DNA from: WLMZ01 sp038227995
GTDB lineage: Bacteria > Actinomycetota > Acidimicrobiia > Acidimicrobiales > Ilumatobacteraceae
Assembly (NCBI GenBank): GCA_038227995.1
Contig: JBBRPP010000002.1
Location: 124,001 to 188,000, forward strand
Direction: 5' to 3'
Length of the DNA: 64,000 bases
Translations under genes and position numbers: made by a program
The notes under the pieces: generated by a model
Databases searched by the model: none
What the model was told of the DNA's origin: nothing
Seen by the model: only the letters and a program-made list of their open reading frames with translations
Shown: positions 17,728 to 25,836 of the stretch, piece by piece
Position numbering within the stretch: position 1 is the stretch's first letter
How the letters are laid out: each line of letters begins with the position of its first letter

Positions 17728-18468
17728 TCAGACCTTCTTGGTATCGCGACGGTAGGCCCACGCTGCGACGAGACCCATCGCGATCGACCAGATCGCGATG
17801 ACGATCCAGCCCTTCAGCCCCCACGCCGGTGCACCGATGCCGACGTGGCTGGCCTGCGTCAGCCAGAACGACGGAACGCCTTCGCCGATCGTGTGCAGCG
17901 CGCCGTGCTCGGGCAGCGGAAACCACTGTCCGCCGAGGAAGCCGAAGAATGCCGAGCCTCCGCCGACCGCCGGCCCCATCGAGTCGATCGTCAGCAGATG
18001 CCCCACCGCAATGCCCATCCCGATGAACGGCAGGATGCCGACGAGCAGCAGCACGGTCATCTCCGCCCACCGCCCGATCGATCCGATGTGCACGCCGTAC
18101 AGCAAGCCGGCGGTGTACAGCAGTCCGATGCTGACCGCGGCCATGATGTACGCCGTCAGCACCTTGGTGCCGAAGTACGTGCTGACGGGCAGCGGTGTGA
18201 TCCGCAGTTGACGGTTCCAGCCGACGCTGCGCTCGGCGGCGATCCGCGCCCCGCCCGAGATCGATGCGATCATCGCGCCATAGCCGGCCATGCTGACCAT
18301 GTAGAACGTCGGGAACGTGATGACGGTGCTGCCGACATCGATCTTCTGGTCCTTGTTGCTACCGGCGATCAAGAGGAACAACGAGAGCGGAAAGATCAGC
18401 GAGAAGATGAACGCCCGCTTGTTGCGCACGAGACGGACGAGCTCGTACCGGGTGTAGGTGGCGTTCAT
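17728..18468 (-). CDS. ABC-2 type transporter permease
   Basis: The 246-residue protein has six hydrophobic segments: FSLIFPLSLFLLIAG, TFYMVSMAGYGAMIASI, VLTAYIMAAVSIGLLYTAGLL, EMTVLLLVGILPFIGMGIAVG, GGGSAFFGFLGGQWFPL and IVIAIWSIAMGLVAAWAYR. It begins with TRYELVRLVRNKRAFIFSLI, the usual N-terminal amphipathic lead of ABC-2 permeases. The start overlaps the ATPase stop (ATGA). It pairs with the ATPase at 18465 to form a half-size exporter of unknown substrate; drug or lipid export is typical of the family. Confidence 0.88.
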   Translation of the reverse strand: MNATYTRYELVRLVRNKRAFIFSLIFPLSLFLLIAGSNKDQKIDVGSTVITFPTFYMVSMAGYGAMIASISGGARIAAERSVGWNRQLRITPLPVSTYFGTKVLTAYIMAAVSIGLLYTAGLLYGVHIGSIGRWAEMTVLLLVGILPFIGMGIAVGHLLTIDSMGPAVGGGSAFFGFLGGQWFPLPEHGALHTIGEGVPSFWLTQASHVGIGAPAWGLKGWIVIAIWSIAMGLVAAWAYRRDTKKV

Positions 18469-19427
18469 CCGCCGATCCCTTCGTCGTTGTCAGCGGTGAG
18501 TTGCAAGAACGCTGCCTCGAGGCCGGCGCCCGTGATCTCGATGTCGCGCACGGCCGGAAAGTCGCGCAGCAGGGCGCGGATCGCGCTGTCCGAGTCGTTG
18601 CACGTGAGCGTCACCCCGTCGCCGTGGATCACGACGCTGCGCACGCCCTCGAGTCGACCGAGCACACCCTCGTCGGCATCGGGCAACGTGCCGCGGATGG
18701 TTCTTCCACCGGTCGAGGCCTTGATCTCGGTCGCGGCACCGTCGGCCACGACCTCACCGCGTGCCATCAGGATGATCCGGTCGGCGTATGCGTCGGCTTC
18801 TTCGAGGTAGTGCGTCGCGAAGAGCACGGTCTTGCCACGACTGGTGAACATCCGCATCGTCTGCCAGAACTGTTGCCGCGATTCGACGTCCATCGCGACC
18901 GTCGGCTCGTCGAGCACGAGCAGATCGGGGTTGCTGACCATCGCCACTGCGAAGCGCACGCGCTGCGTCTGACCGCCCGACAACTTGGTTGTCTTTCGAT
19001 CAGCGATGTCACCGATGCCGGCGAGGTCGAGGACCTCTTCGACAGGCAGCGGATGCGGGTAGAGCGACGCCATCATGTCGATCAACTCGCGCACGAGGAG
19101 GTCGCCGAGCACGGCGCCGGTCTGCAACATCGCACCGATCGCCCCCTTGGCGATGGCGTCTTTCGGTGTCATCCCGAACACGTGCACATCGCCGCCGTCG
19201 GGCTTCGAGAGGCCGAGCAACATGTCGATCGTCGTCGACTTGCCAGCACCGTTTGGCCCCAGGAGTGCCACCGTCTCGCCCGGTGCGATGTCGATGTTCA
19301 CCCCACGGACGGCGTGCACCGGTCCGGTCGGGCCCTTGAACGACTTGACCAGGTTGTGCAGCGCGATGCCGGGCATCGGCGCACTGCGCGGAGCGGGTGG
19401 GGATTGCATGTCTGCAGCCTGCCTCAT
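18465..19427 (-). CDS. ABC transporter ATP-binding protein (ABC-2/DrrA type)
   Basis: The 320-residue protein contains Walker A LLGPNGAGKST, Q-loop AMLQTGAVL, signature LSGGQTQRVR, Walker B LLVLDEPTVAMD and H-loop LFATHYLEEAD. A C-terminal extension (about 240-320, ending GLEAAFLQLT) is typical of DrrA/CcmA-like subunits. It drives the permease encoded at 17728. The first ATG (19427) and one at 19409 (MQSPPAP) are both possible. It is 18 bases downstream of the DUF4012 gene, in the same minus-strand series. Confidence 0.92.
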   Translation of the reverse strand: MRQAADMQSPPAPRSAPMPGIALHNLVKSFKGPTGPVHAVRGVNIDIAPGETVALLGPNGAGKSTTIDMLLGLSKPDGGDVHVFGMTPKDAIAKGAIGAMLQTGAVLGDLLVRELIDMMASLYPHPLPVEEVLDLAGIGDIADRKTTKLSGGQTQRVRFAVAMVSNPDLLVLDEPTVAMDVESRQQFWQTMRMFTSRGKTVLFATHYLEEADAYADRIILMARGEVVADGAATEIKASTGGRTIRGTLPDADEGVLGRLEGVRSVVIHGDGVTLTCNDSDSAIRALLRDFPAVRDIEITGAGLEAAFLQLTADNDEGIGG

Positions 19428-19445
19428 CGACGTCGGACCCGAAGG

Positions 19446-21734
19446 TCACCGCAGCGCTCGATGACCGTTCGAGTCGATGACGCTGAGCCGCGGCAAGGTG
19501 CCGGCGAACGACGCGACCGATGCATCCCCTGCGGTGACGGCGACCGACAGCTGGTCGGGATTGGTGAGCGGCTGCGGCCGCCACACGAAGCGGTAGCTGT
19601 CCTTGGCAACCGTGCCGGCCAGCGTGAAGTGCACCGCCCGCTTCTGTCCTGGCGCGAGGTCGATCAGCATCGATGCCGTGTTCCAGCCGAGCTCGGTTCC
19701 GGACGTGACAGAGGACGTGACGCCGTCGATCGTGACGGCAGTGACCTGCAACGGCGTGTCGATCGTGAGCAGCGTACGGTTCGTGCCGGTCGGCAGACCG
19801 ATGATGTTGCCGATCACGTAGTCGGGGTATCCCGTTGTCGGTGCCGTGTTGTCGAGCGTGACGGTGAGGCCACCGGACACGCGCCCGGTGGACGAGTCGT
19901 ACTGCGCGTCGTACGCGACAGTGCGCTTCAAGAAGCTGTCGATCTTGTTGCCGCTCGCATTGTTGGTCACGACCGCCAGACCGTCTCGGCCCGCGGGCCC
20001 TGGAAGCTGGCCGGCCATCCCGATCAGGCGGAACAGGTTCTCCTCCTCGGGCCGCCGGGCCCAACCCGTGATGTGCCCCTGCGTCGACGCGGGACCGAGA
20101 TCGGCGGCAACCTGCTGCGGCGCCGGAAGCGTCGCGCCGAGGAACTGCTGCAGCGTCACGCCGGCAACAGCCTCGAGCACGGTGCGGCGCGTGATGTCGT
20201 CGAGCTTGTACTGGTCGAAGAGCAGGAACTGCTGCATCGTGTCAGCCGTGATCGTCTGGTCGATGCCAGGCACGGTGATCGACCCGGCCACCTTCAGCAG
20301 CGACGACAGCGCCGTCGGGTCGAGGACGAAGACGCCGTCGACACGACCCATCCCTGCGCCCTCGTACATCTGTGCCATCGTGGAACCGACCGTGGGCGTG
20401 TCGGGGCTCATCGTCACGTTCGACCAGTACTTGTCGACGACGGGAGCTGTCGCCGAACCCGCGCCGTACGGGCCGTAGCGGGCGAAGTACTCGGCGCTCT
20501 CGTTCAACTGCACACCGGTCGACGAAGTCAACCCGGCGATCAACTGCGCCGTGCGGCCGAAACCCGTTTGAGCGATGGTGCCCTTGGTGATCGTGATCTC
20601 TGCCCAGTTGCCGATCAGGCCGGACTGCCCGCGCGCCTCGCCAGGCGAGGTGAACACGACCAGGTACTTGCGCGGTCCCTCGGTGCCCAGCATCGCCGGC
20701 CCGTACTTGGCTGCTGCAGCACTCGCATCGGACTGCGCGGCCGCGTCGGCGAGCTTGCGTTCGGCCTCACCCAGCTTGTCCTGGGCGACGCCGATCAGCC
20801 ACGGCGAGCGTGTGTCGTGGATCACGGTCACCATCCGCTGCACGGCGATGTCGAGCTTCGCCAGCGGATCAGAGAGAAGTGCGAGAGCGTCGACGTCGAT
20901 CGTGCCGTGGTCCACCCGGAACGAACCGAGATCGGCGACACTCAGCGCATCGGCAGCGGTCGACGCCGCAACGGTCGCATTGGACACGATGCCGCGCAGC
21001 GCCTCTCGATGCTGGCCGACCACCGGAAGCAGCGCCGACGGTTTGGCCCACCACGAATCGATGCTTTCATCGGCGGCCGCCAGGTCGCCGGAAGCCGCGC
21101 GCAGGCTGGTCGCTGCGGCAACGGTGTCGCCGGCGCGAAGTTGATCGAGCCCGTCGGTGAGGTGCTGATATCCATCGTCCAGACGCCCACTGGCGCGGAC
21201 ACCTGCGATCGCCAACCCGACCACCGCCAGGATCACGAAGCCACCGAGTCCGGCCGAACACCACAGCAGCCGCCGTCGCACGATCCCTTCTCGCCGGCTC
21301 AGAGAGAAGACGGCGCTGCCGACGACGATCGCCCCGGTCATGATCGCCGACGCGCCGAAGAACGGGTTCACCCGCAGATGCAGCAACGCGAGCAACGCGG
21401 CGCCCATCGCCAGCGAGCGCAGCCACGGAAGGCTGCGTTCGGTCCGGCCGAGCGTGAGTCCGATCCCCACCGCGACCAGGCCGGCGGCCGTCCACCCGGT
21501 GAGCCCAGAGGCCAGCGCGCCGAGGCCGCCGACGATTGCCAGAAGCCACCACGGCGCGGACGCTGCGATCCACGCGACGGCCATCGCGAAGAGGAACGTC
21601 ACGACTATGTCGGTGCCGCGCAATCCTGTCGGCGAGACGTGACACAGCGCCGCAGCCACCCCCGACACCACCGACGCGACCACCACCGTGGGCACGTCCT
21701 CGCGACGAATCTCGTTTCGACGCCTCCCGCTCAT
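19446..21734 (-). CDS. DUF4012 membrane-anchored protein
   Basis: The 762-residue protein has about seven N-terminal hydrophobic segments (17-175). A large extracytoplasmic part follows, with a helical region (RASGRLDDGYQHLTDGLDQL; AATSLRAASGDLAAADESID) and then the DUF4012 domain (KYLVVFTSPGEARGQSGLIG, AEITITKGTI, VDGVFVLDPTALSSLLKVAG). DUF4012 proteins are common in Actinobacteria and often occur in glycan loci; their function is unknown. The long N-terminal membrane region is an addition to the simple single-helix form. It lies between the amidotransferase and the ABC exporter and is probably co-transcribed with both. Confidence 0.82.
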   Translation of the reverse strand: MSGRRRNEIRREDVPTVVVASVVSGVAAALCHVSPTGLRGTDIVVTFLFAMAVAWIAASAPWWLLAIVGGLGALASGLTGWTAAGLVAVGIGLTLGRTERSLPWLRSLAMGAALLALLHLRVNPFFGASAIMTGAIVVGSAVFSLSRREGIVRRRLLWCSAGLGGFVILAVVGLAIAGVRASGRLDDGYQHLTDGLDQLRAGDTVAAATSLRAASGDLAAADESIDSWWAKPSALLPVVGQHREALRGIVSNATVAASTAADALSVADLGSFRVDHGTIDVDALALLSDPLAKLDIAVQRMVTVIHDTRSPWLIGVAQDKLGEAERKLADAAAQSDASAAAAKYGPAMLGTEGPRKYLVVFTSPGEARGQSGLIGNWAEITITKGTIAQTGFGRTAQLIAGLTSSTGVQLNESAEYFARYGPYGAGSATAPVVDKYWSNVTMSPDTPTVGSTMAQMYEGAGMGRVDGVFVLDPTALSSLLKVAGSITVPGIDQTITADTMQQFLLFDQYKLDDITRRTVLEAVAGVTLQQFLGATLPAPQQVAADLGPASTQGHITGWARRPEEENLFRLIGMAGQLPGPAGRDGLAVVTNNASGNKIDSFLKRTVAYDAQYDSSTGRVSGGLTVTLDNTAPTTGYPDYVIGNIIGLPTGTNRTLLTIDTPLQVTAVTIDGVTSSVTSGTELGWNTASMLIDLAPGQKRAVHFTLAGTVAKDSYRFVWRPQPLTNPDQLSVAVTAGDASVASFAGTLPRLSVIDSNGHRALR

Positions 21735-21764
21735 GTCCCACCATTGTGGCCGGACGCGACGTGC

Positions 21765-23705
21765 TCAGGGTGGCGGCTGCCCGCGGAACCAACTCTCGAG
21801 CATGAGAACGGACCACAGCCGGTAGTCCCAGTTGCGGGTACCGGACTGATGTTCACGCCAGGTCCGGCGCAGCGCGTCCGCCGACATCCAGCCATCGCTG
21901 ACGCACCGCGGCGCCGCCAACAGGTCGTCGGCCCACGGGCGCAACGGGCCCCGCAGCCATGATGCCAACGGTGGATCGAAGCCGGTCTTCGGACGACCTG
22001 CGATGCCCGGTGGCACCATCGTGTCGAGCAGCTCGCGAACGACTCGCTTGCCCACGCCACCCTGTGTCTTGAGGTCCATCGGCTGACGCCACGACCACGC
22101 GAGCACATCGGGACTCAGGAACGGAACACGGACCTCCAGCGACGACGCCATGCTCGCCCGGTCGAGCTTGACGAGCATGTTGTCGGGAAGCACGACCGCG
22201 GTGTCGATCCACATCAGGTGCTCGGTCGGTGTGAGCGCCTCGTTCGGTGCCGACGGCGGGACGACCTCACTGCCACGGGTGATGTCGACGCGCGGCCAGA
22301 CGCCCGCCAGGCTGCGCCAGGCGTCGGCCGAGTCGCCGGACAGCAACGTGCCGGCCTTGTGCAGCTTGGTACCGAGGTGCGGCAGACGCCAGCGCTGTGG
22401 CAGCACGCGACCGAACGCAGCGTTCACGGCGTCGGCGGCGCGCGGCGGGACGGCGCCGACGATCGCACCGGCACCGCGGCGAACCGGCGCCGGCATCCAG
22501 CGCGTGTGGCGGGTGATCGACTGGCCGAGCGCGTGGCGGTTGTACCCGGCGAACAATTCGTCGCCGCCGTCACCCGCCAGGCACACGGTCAACTCGCGAC
22601 GGGCTGCACGACACAGCATGAGGGACGGGATCATCGACGGATCGGCAAACGGCTCGTCCCACACGGTCGCCAAGGTCGGCACGGACTGCAACATGTCTGC
22701 CTCGGACAGCTCGACGACGGTGTGGTCAGTGCCGAGGTGCTTGGCGACGAGTTCGGCGGTCGGGCTCTCGTCGTCGATCGCGTCGGGCATCTTCACGGTG
22801 AACGTCTTCAAGCGCGCCGCGCCGAGCGCACGCTGCGCCAACGCCGCGACCAGGGTGCTGTCGACGCCACCCGACAGGAACGCGCCGAGCGGCACGTCGC
22901 TCATCAACCGCTCGGCGACCGCGGCACTCATCAAGGCATCCAACTCCTCGACCGCATCGCGCATCGAGCGCGGCCGTTGTTCGCGATGGTTCGCGGCCAC
23001 CGTGTCGCGGAGCGACCACCACGGTCGCGACCACGCGTTGATCCGTCCGCCCTCGACCCGCGCCTCGACCAGACAACCCGGTTCCAGCTGGGCGGTCGAT
23101 CGATAGATGGTGTGCGGACTGGGAACGAAGCCGGTTGCGAGAACGTTCGCCACGGCCGTCTCGTCCACGGTTCGATCGAAGTCAGGCAAGGTGACGAGCC
23201 CCTTGAGCTCGCTGCAGAAGGCCAGTCGCAGACCATCGTTGGTCCAGTACAGCGGCTTCTCGCCGAGCCGATCGCGGGCCAGTGTCAGGCGCCGGTCACG
23301 CCTGTCCCACACTGCGAACGCGAACATCCCATTGGTTCGTTGCAGCGTGGTCTCGATACCCCATGCGTCGAAGCACGCCAGCAGCGTCTCGGTGTCACTC
23401 GTGCCCCTGAACGGTGGGTCGTGTGGACTCAGCCGTCGCCGTAGCTCGCGGTGGTTGTAGATCTCGCCGTTGTACGTGATCACCCATCGCTGCGACGCGC
23501 TGGTCATCGGCTGTGCACCGGCCGGGCTGACATCGATGATCGCCAGACGCCGGTGGCCGAGGACGACGGCCGTGTCCGGATCGCTCCACACGCCCTCGCC
23601 GTCCGGACCGCGCAGCGCGAGCACATCGATCATCCGCTGCGTCTGGGCGCGCAACAGCGCTTCGTTGATCCCCGTCGAAACGAGTTGGCCTGCCACGCCA
23701 CACAT
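21765..23705 (-). CDS. asnB: Asparagine synthetase-type amidotransferase (glutamine-hydrolysing)
   Basis: The 646-residue protein has an N-terminal class II glutaminase domain with catalytic Cys2 (MCGVAG), RRLAIIDVSPAGAQP and YNGEIYNHRELR. The synthetase domain follows, with the pyrophosphate loop SGGVDSTLVA at about 278. Cys2 requires this ATG; GGAGG directly abuts it and is too close for a normal ribosome-binding site, while TATGGT ends 9 bases upstream, suggesting a leaderless transcript. It may make asparagine, or amidate a uronic acid in the surface glycan, as paralogues in polysaccharide loci do. Neighbours (epimerase, DUF4012, ABC exporter) favour a glycan role, but this is inference. 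Confidence 0.88.
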   Translation of the reverse strand: MCGVAGQLVSTGINEALLRAQTQRMIDVLALRGPDGEGVWSDPDTAVVLGHRRLAIIDVSPAGAQPMTSASQRWVITYNGEIYNHRELRRRLSPHDPPFRGTSDTETLLACFDAWGIETTLQRTNGMFAFAVWDRRDRRLTLARDRLGEKPLYWTNDGLRLAFCSELKGLVTLPDFDRTVDETAVANVLATGFVPSPHTIYRSTAQLEPGCLVEARVEGGRINAWSRPWWSLRDTVAANHREQRPRSMRDAVEELDALMSAAVAERLMSDVPLGAFLSGGVDSTLVAALAQRALGAARLKTFTVKMPDAIDDESPTAELVAKHLGTDHTVVELSEADMLQSVPTLATVWDEPFADPSMIPSLMLCRAARRELTVCLAGDGGDELFAGYNRHALGQSITRHTRWMPAPVRRGAGAIVGAVPPRAADAVNAAFGRVLPQRWRLPHLGTKLHKAGTLLSGDSADAWRSLAGVWPRVDITRGSEVVPPSAPNEALTPTEHLMWIDTAVVLPDNMLVKLDRASMASSLEVRVPFLSPDVLAWSWRQPMDLKTQGGVGKRVVRELLDTMVPPGIAGRPKTGFDPPLASWLRGPLRPWADDLLAAPRCVSDGWMSADALRRTWREHQSGTRNWDYRLWSVLMLESWFRGQPPP

Positions 23706-23714
23706 CCTCCGGCG

Positions 23715-23720
23715 ACCATA
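23715..23720 (-). promoter_or_regulatory. Possible -10 hexamer TATGGT for the amidotransferase gene
   Basis: Read on the minus strand, TATGGT ends 9 bases before the ATG at 23705. This spacing would place the transcription start at or next to the start codon. No -35 box is evident. Confidence 0.35.
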
Positions 23721-23756
23721 GCGAACCAGCCGGACGCGTCGCGACGAGCAACCCGA

Positions 23757-24689
23757 TCAGCCGCAGCCGGCCATCCAGTCGATCGTTGCGCGCAGCCCGG
23801 TGTCGAGATCGACCGCGGTCACACCGGGGAAGAGCGACGCGAGTCGAGATCCGTCGGCCTGGGAGTGGGGCACGTCGCCGACGCGCTCGGGTTGGTAATC
23901 GATCTCGACCGTTGCGCCGGTGATCGATTCGATCATCGTGATCACGTCGCGCAGGCTGGCGCGGGTGCCGAACGCGAGGTTGACCGGTTCGGTGTCGGCC
24001 ACACCGCGCAGCACCGCGTCGGTGATCACGCCGGCGACGGTGTCGACGAACGTGAAGTCGCGACTCTGCTCGCCGGTACCGTGCAACGGGATCGGCCGGC
24101 CCCGAAGTGCCGCCTCCACGAACGCCGGCACGACGGCCGCGTACGCATGGCCAGCGGCCTGCAACGGGCCGTAGACGTTGAAGAACCGGAACGCGAGCGT
24201 GGGCAGGCCGTAGCTGTGCCCGTAAGCGAGCGTGTAGGCCTCGGCTGCCAGCTTGCTGGCCGCGTACGGCGACAGCGGCCGCGTGGCGAGGCCCTCGTGC
24301 TTGGGAAGCGTCGGATTCGCGCCGTAGACGCTGCTGCTGCTGGCGACGATCGTGTGCAGGTTGCCATGGCGCCGGGCGGCTTCGAGAACACTGACGGTGC
24401 CGGTCGCGTTGGCGAGGTGACTGGGCACCGGCGCGGCGACGCTGCGCGGCACGCTGGGGATCGCGGCCAGGTGCACGATTGCGTCGGCCCCGGCAACTGC
24501 TGCGTCGAGTGCCGCGTCGTCGAGGATGCTGCCCTCGTGGAACGTGACATCGAGGCGGTCGAGGTTCGAACGATCACCCGTCGAGAGGTCGTCGAGCACG
24601 ACGACGCTGCCGATCCCGCTCGTTCCGTTCAGGATGCGGCACAGGTTGGCTCCGATGAAGCCGGCCCCGCCGGTGACCACGACTCGCAT
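23757..24689 (-). CDS. NAD-dependent sugar-nucleotide epimerase (GalE-like SDR)
   Basis: The 310-residue protein is an extended SDR: TGGAGFIGANLCR at the N-terminus, LDDLSTGDRSNL, IVHLAAIPSVPRSV, ASSSSVYG and the catalytic YAASK pair, then FRFFNVYGP and RDFTFVDTVAGV. This matches UDP-glucose/UDP-GlcNAc 4-epimerases and their relatives. Which sugar it converts is not decidable here. The ATG at 24689 is chosen because MRVVVTGGAGFIG places the Rossmann loop at the expected position; the longer open frame upstream is antisense to the AhpD-like gene. It heads the minus-strand series. Confidence 0.9.
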   Translation of the reverse strand: MRVVVTGGAGFIGANLCRILNGTSGIGSVVVLDDLSTGDRSNLDRLDVTFHEGSILDDAALDAAVAGADAIVHLAAIPSVPRSVAAPVPSHLANATGTVSVLEAARRHGNLHTIVASSSSVYGANPTLPKHEGLATRPLSPYAASKLAAEAYTLAYGHSYGLPTLAFRFFNVYGPLQAAGHAYAAVVPAFVEAALRGRPIPLHGTGEQSRDFTFVDTVAGVITDAVLRGVADTEPVNLAFGTRASLRDVITMIESITGATVEIDYQPERVGDVPHSQADGSRLASLFPGVTAVDLDTGLRATIDWMAGCG

Positions 24690-24787
24690 GCTGCCATCTG
24701 AGCACAACGAGTCGACCCACCACTCTCGCGGCGCTCCAACGGGGGGCCGGCTCCCTTCCGGCACGATCGACCTCCCGAGGCCAGCAC

Positions 24788-24793
24788 TACCAT
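24788..24793 (+). promoter_or_regulatory. Possible -10 hexamer TACCAT (leaderless)
   Basis: TACCAT fits TANNNT and ends 8 bases before the GTG at 24802, in the 112-bp divergent gap between the epimerase and AhpD-like genes. No ribosome-binding site precedes that GTG. Confidence 0.4.
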
Positions 24794-24801
24794 CGCGCGA
24801 C

Positions 24802-25815
24802 GTGAGCACGATCCAGACGGCACCCACAGCAACCGCGAGCACGCCCTGGCGAGCCGCTGCGCCGCAGGCCTGGGCGACGTTCGACACGATCGAACGGCTG
24901 GCGTCGACAACCGTCGACGCAACGATCATGAAGCCGGTCCGAGCCGCGATCGCCGCCAACATCGGGTTCGTGTCGGGCGGCGCAGGCCCGGGTGACGCAG
25001 ACCCAGCTGACGCAGACCCAGCTGACGCAGACCCTGCTGCTGACCAACGCGTCGCGGTCTGCGTCGATTTCGCCGAGCAATTCGTGGTCGACGTCGCGGG
25101 CACCACCGATGCCCAGCGTCACGCACTGATGAACGCGCTTGGTGCCGACGTGTTGACGTTCGTCCAGACGTTGTACGTGACCGACGTCTTCAGCCGAGCG
25201 CACATCGCGCTCAGTCGTCTGTTCGACGAACCGCTCGTTGCCGGCGTCAGCCCCGCAGCGGTCGACACCGTCGCCACCATCGACACAGCAGGCACGTCGA
25301 GCAGTGACCTGTGGACGACGCTCGAACGGTTCATGCAGCAGGTCGCGTGCCTCACCGCGCTGGATCCACTGACCTCGGAGCTGGTGCGGCTCAGCGGCGC
25401 TCGGGTCCACAACTGCCGCCTGTGTCAGTCTCGGCGCAGCGTCAAGGCGATCGACATCGCGGCCGCATCCGCAGCGTCGGCCGGGGTCGATCTGCTCGAT
25501 GCACTCGCCGACGACGACCATGCCATCTTCAGCGAACGGCAGCGCGTGGCACTGCGACTCACCGAGGCGCTCGTGACCCAGCCGCAGGCGATCGACGCCG
25601 CGCTCGCGACGGCCGTTCACGCCCATTTCTCGACGGCGGAGATCTCAGAGATCCTCCTCGATGTCGTCCGCAACGCGGCGAACAAGATCGCCGTCGCGTT
25701 CGGTGCCGATGCACCCGTTGTGACCGAGGGCGTCGAGTTCTACGACATCGATGCTCAGGGCGACGTGATTGCCGATGTCGACGTCGACGTCGTACGCGCC
25801 GCGACGGTGGGCTGA
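24802..25815 (+). CDS. AhpD-like / carboxymuconolactone decarboxylase-type protein
   Basis: The 337-residue protein resembles AhpD-like helical proteins in the stretch LTSELVRLSGARVHNCRLCQSRRSV. That corresponds to the family's helix with a CxxC redox pair; the histidine normally following the second Cys is replaced by Arg. A second helical half (AVCVDFAEQFVVDV, LGADVLTFVQTLYVTDVFSR) precedes it, so it may contain two related halves. The region near residue 65-78 is built of three 15-bp repeats encoding D-A-D-P-A. The GTG at 24802 lacks a ribosome-binding site and follows a -10-like hexamer. A peroxidase-related or hydroperoxide role is possible but unproven. Confidence 0.7.
   Translation: MSTIQTAPTATASTPWRAAAPQAWATFDTIERLASTTVDATIMKPVRAAIAANIGFVSGGAGPGDADPADADPADADPAADQRVAVCVDFAEQFVVDVAGTTDAQRHALMNALGADVLTFVQTLYVTDVFSRAHIALSRLFDEPLVAGVSPAAVDTVATIDTAGTSSSDLWTTLERFMQQVACLTALDPLTSELVRLSGARVHNCRLCQSRRSVKAIDIAAASAASAGVDLLDALADDDHAIFSERQRVALRLTEALVTQPQAIDAALATAVHAHFSTAEISEILLDVVRNAANKIAVAFGADAPVVTEGVEFYDIDAQGDVIADVDVDVVRAATVG
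24991..25035. repeat. Three 15-bp tandem repeats inside the AhpD-like gene
   Basis: Three copies of G(G/C)TGACGCAGACCC(A/T) run head to tail in frame and encode an acidic A-D-P linker (GDADPADADPADADPA). Slippage here would change the linker by five residues without a frameshift. Confidence 0.85.
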
Positions 25816-25823
25816 CGCGCCGC

Positions 25824-25829
25824 TAACTT
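25824..25829 (+). promoter_or_regulatory. Possible -10 hexamer TAACTT (leaderless)
   Basis: TAACTT fits TANNNT and ends 7 bases before the GTG at 25837. It lies just after the stop of the AhpD-like gene. A GGGG run overlaps the start codon and is too close to act as a ribosome-binding site. Confidence 0.4.
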
Positions 25830-25836
25830 CAGCGGG

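Noticed and set aside
18501..21962. A 1,153-codon open frame on the plus strand
   Set aside because: It is antisense to the ABC ATPase and DUF4012 genes, is rich in Arg and His with no motif, and is explained by GC-rich codon bias.
24991..25035. Short regular repeats considered as a CRISPR-like array
   Set aside because: The units are contiguous, in frame and without spacers; they encode a linker.
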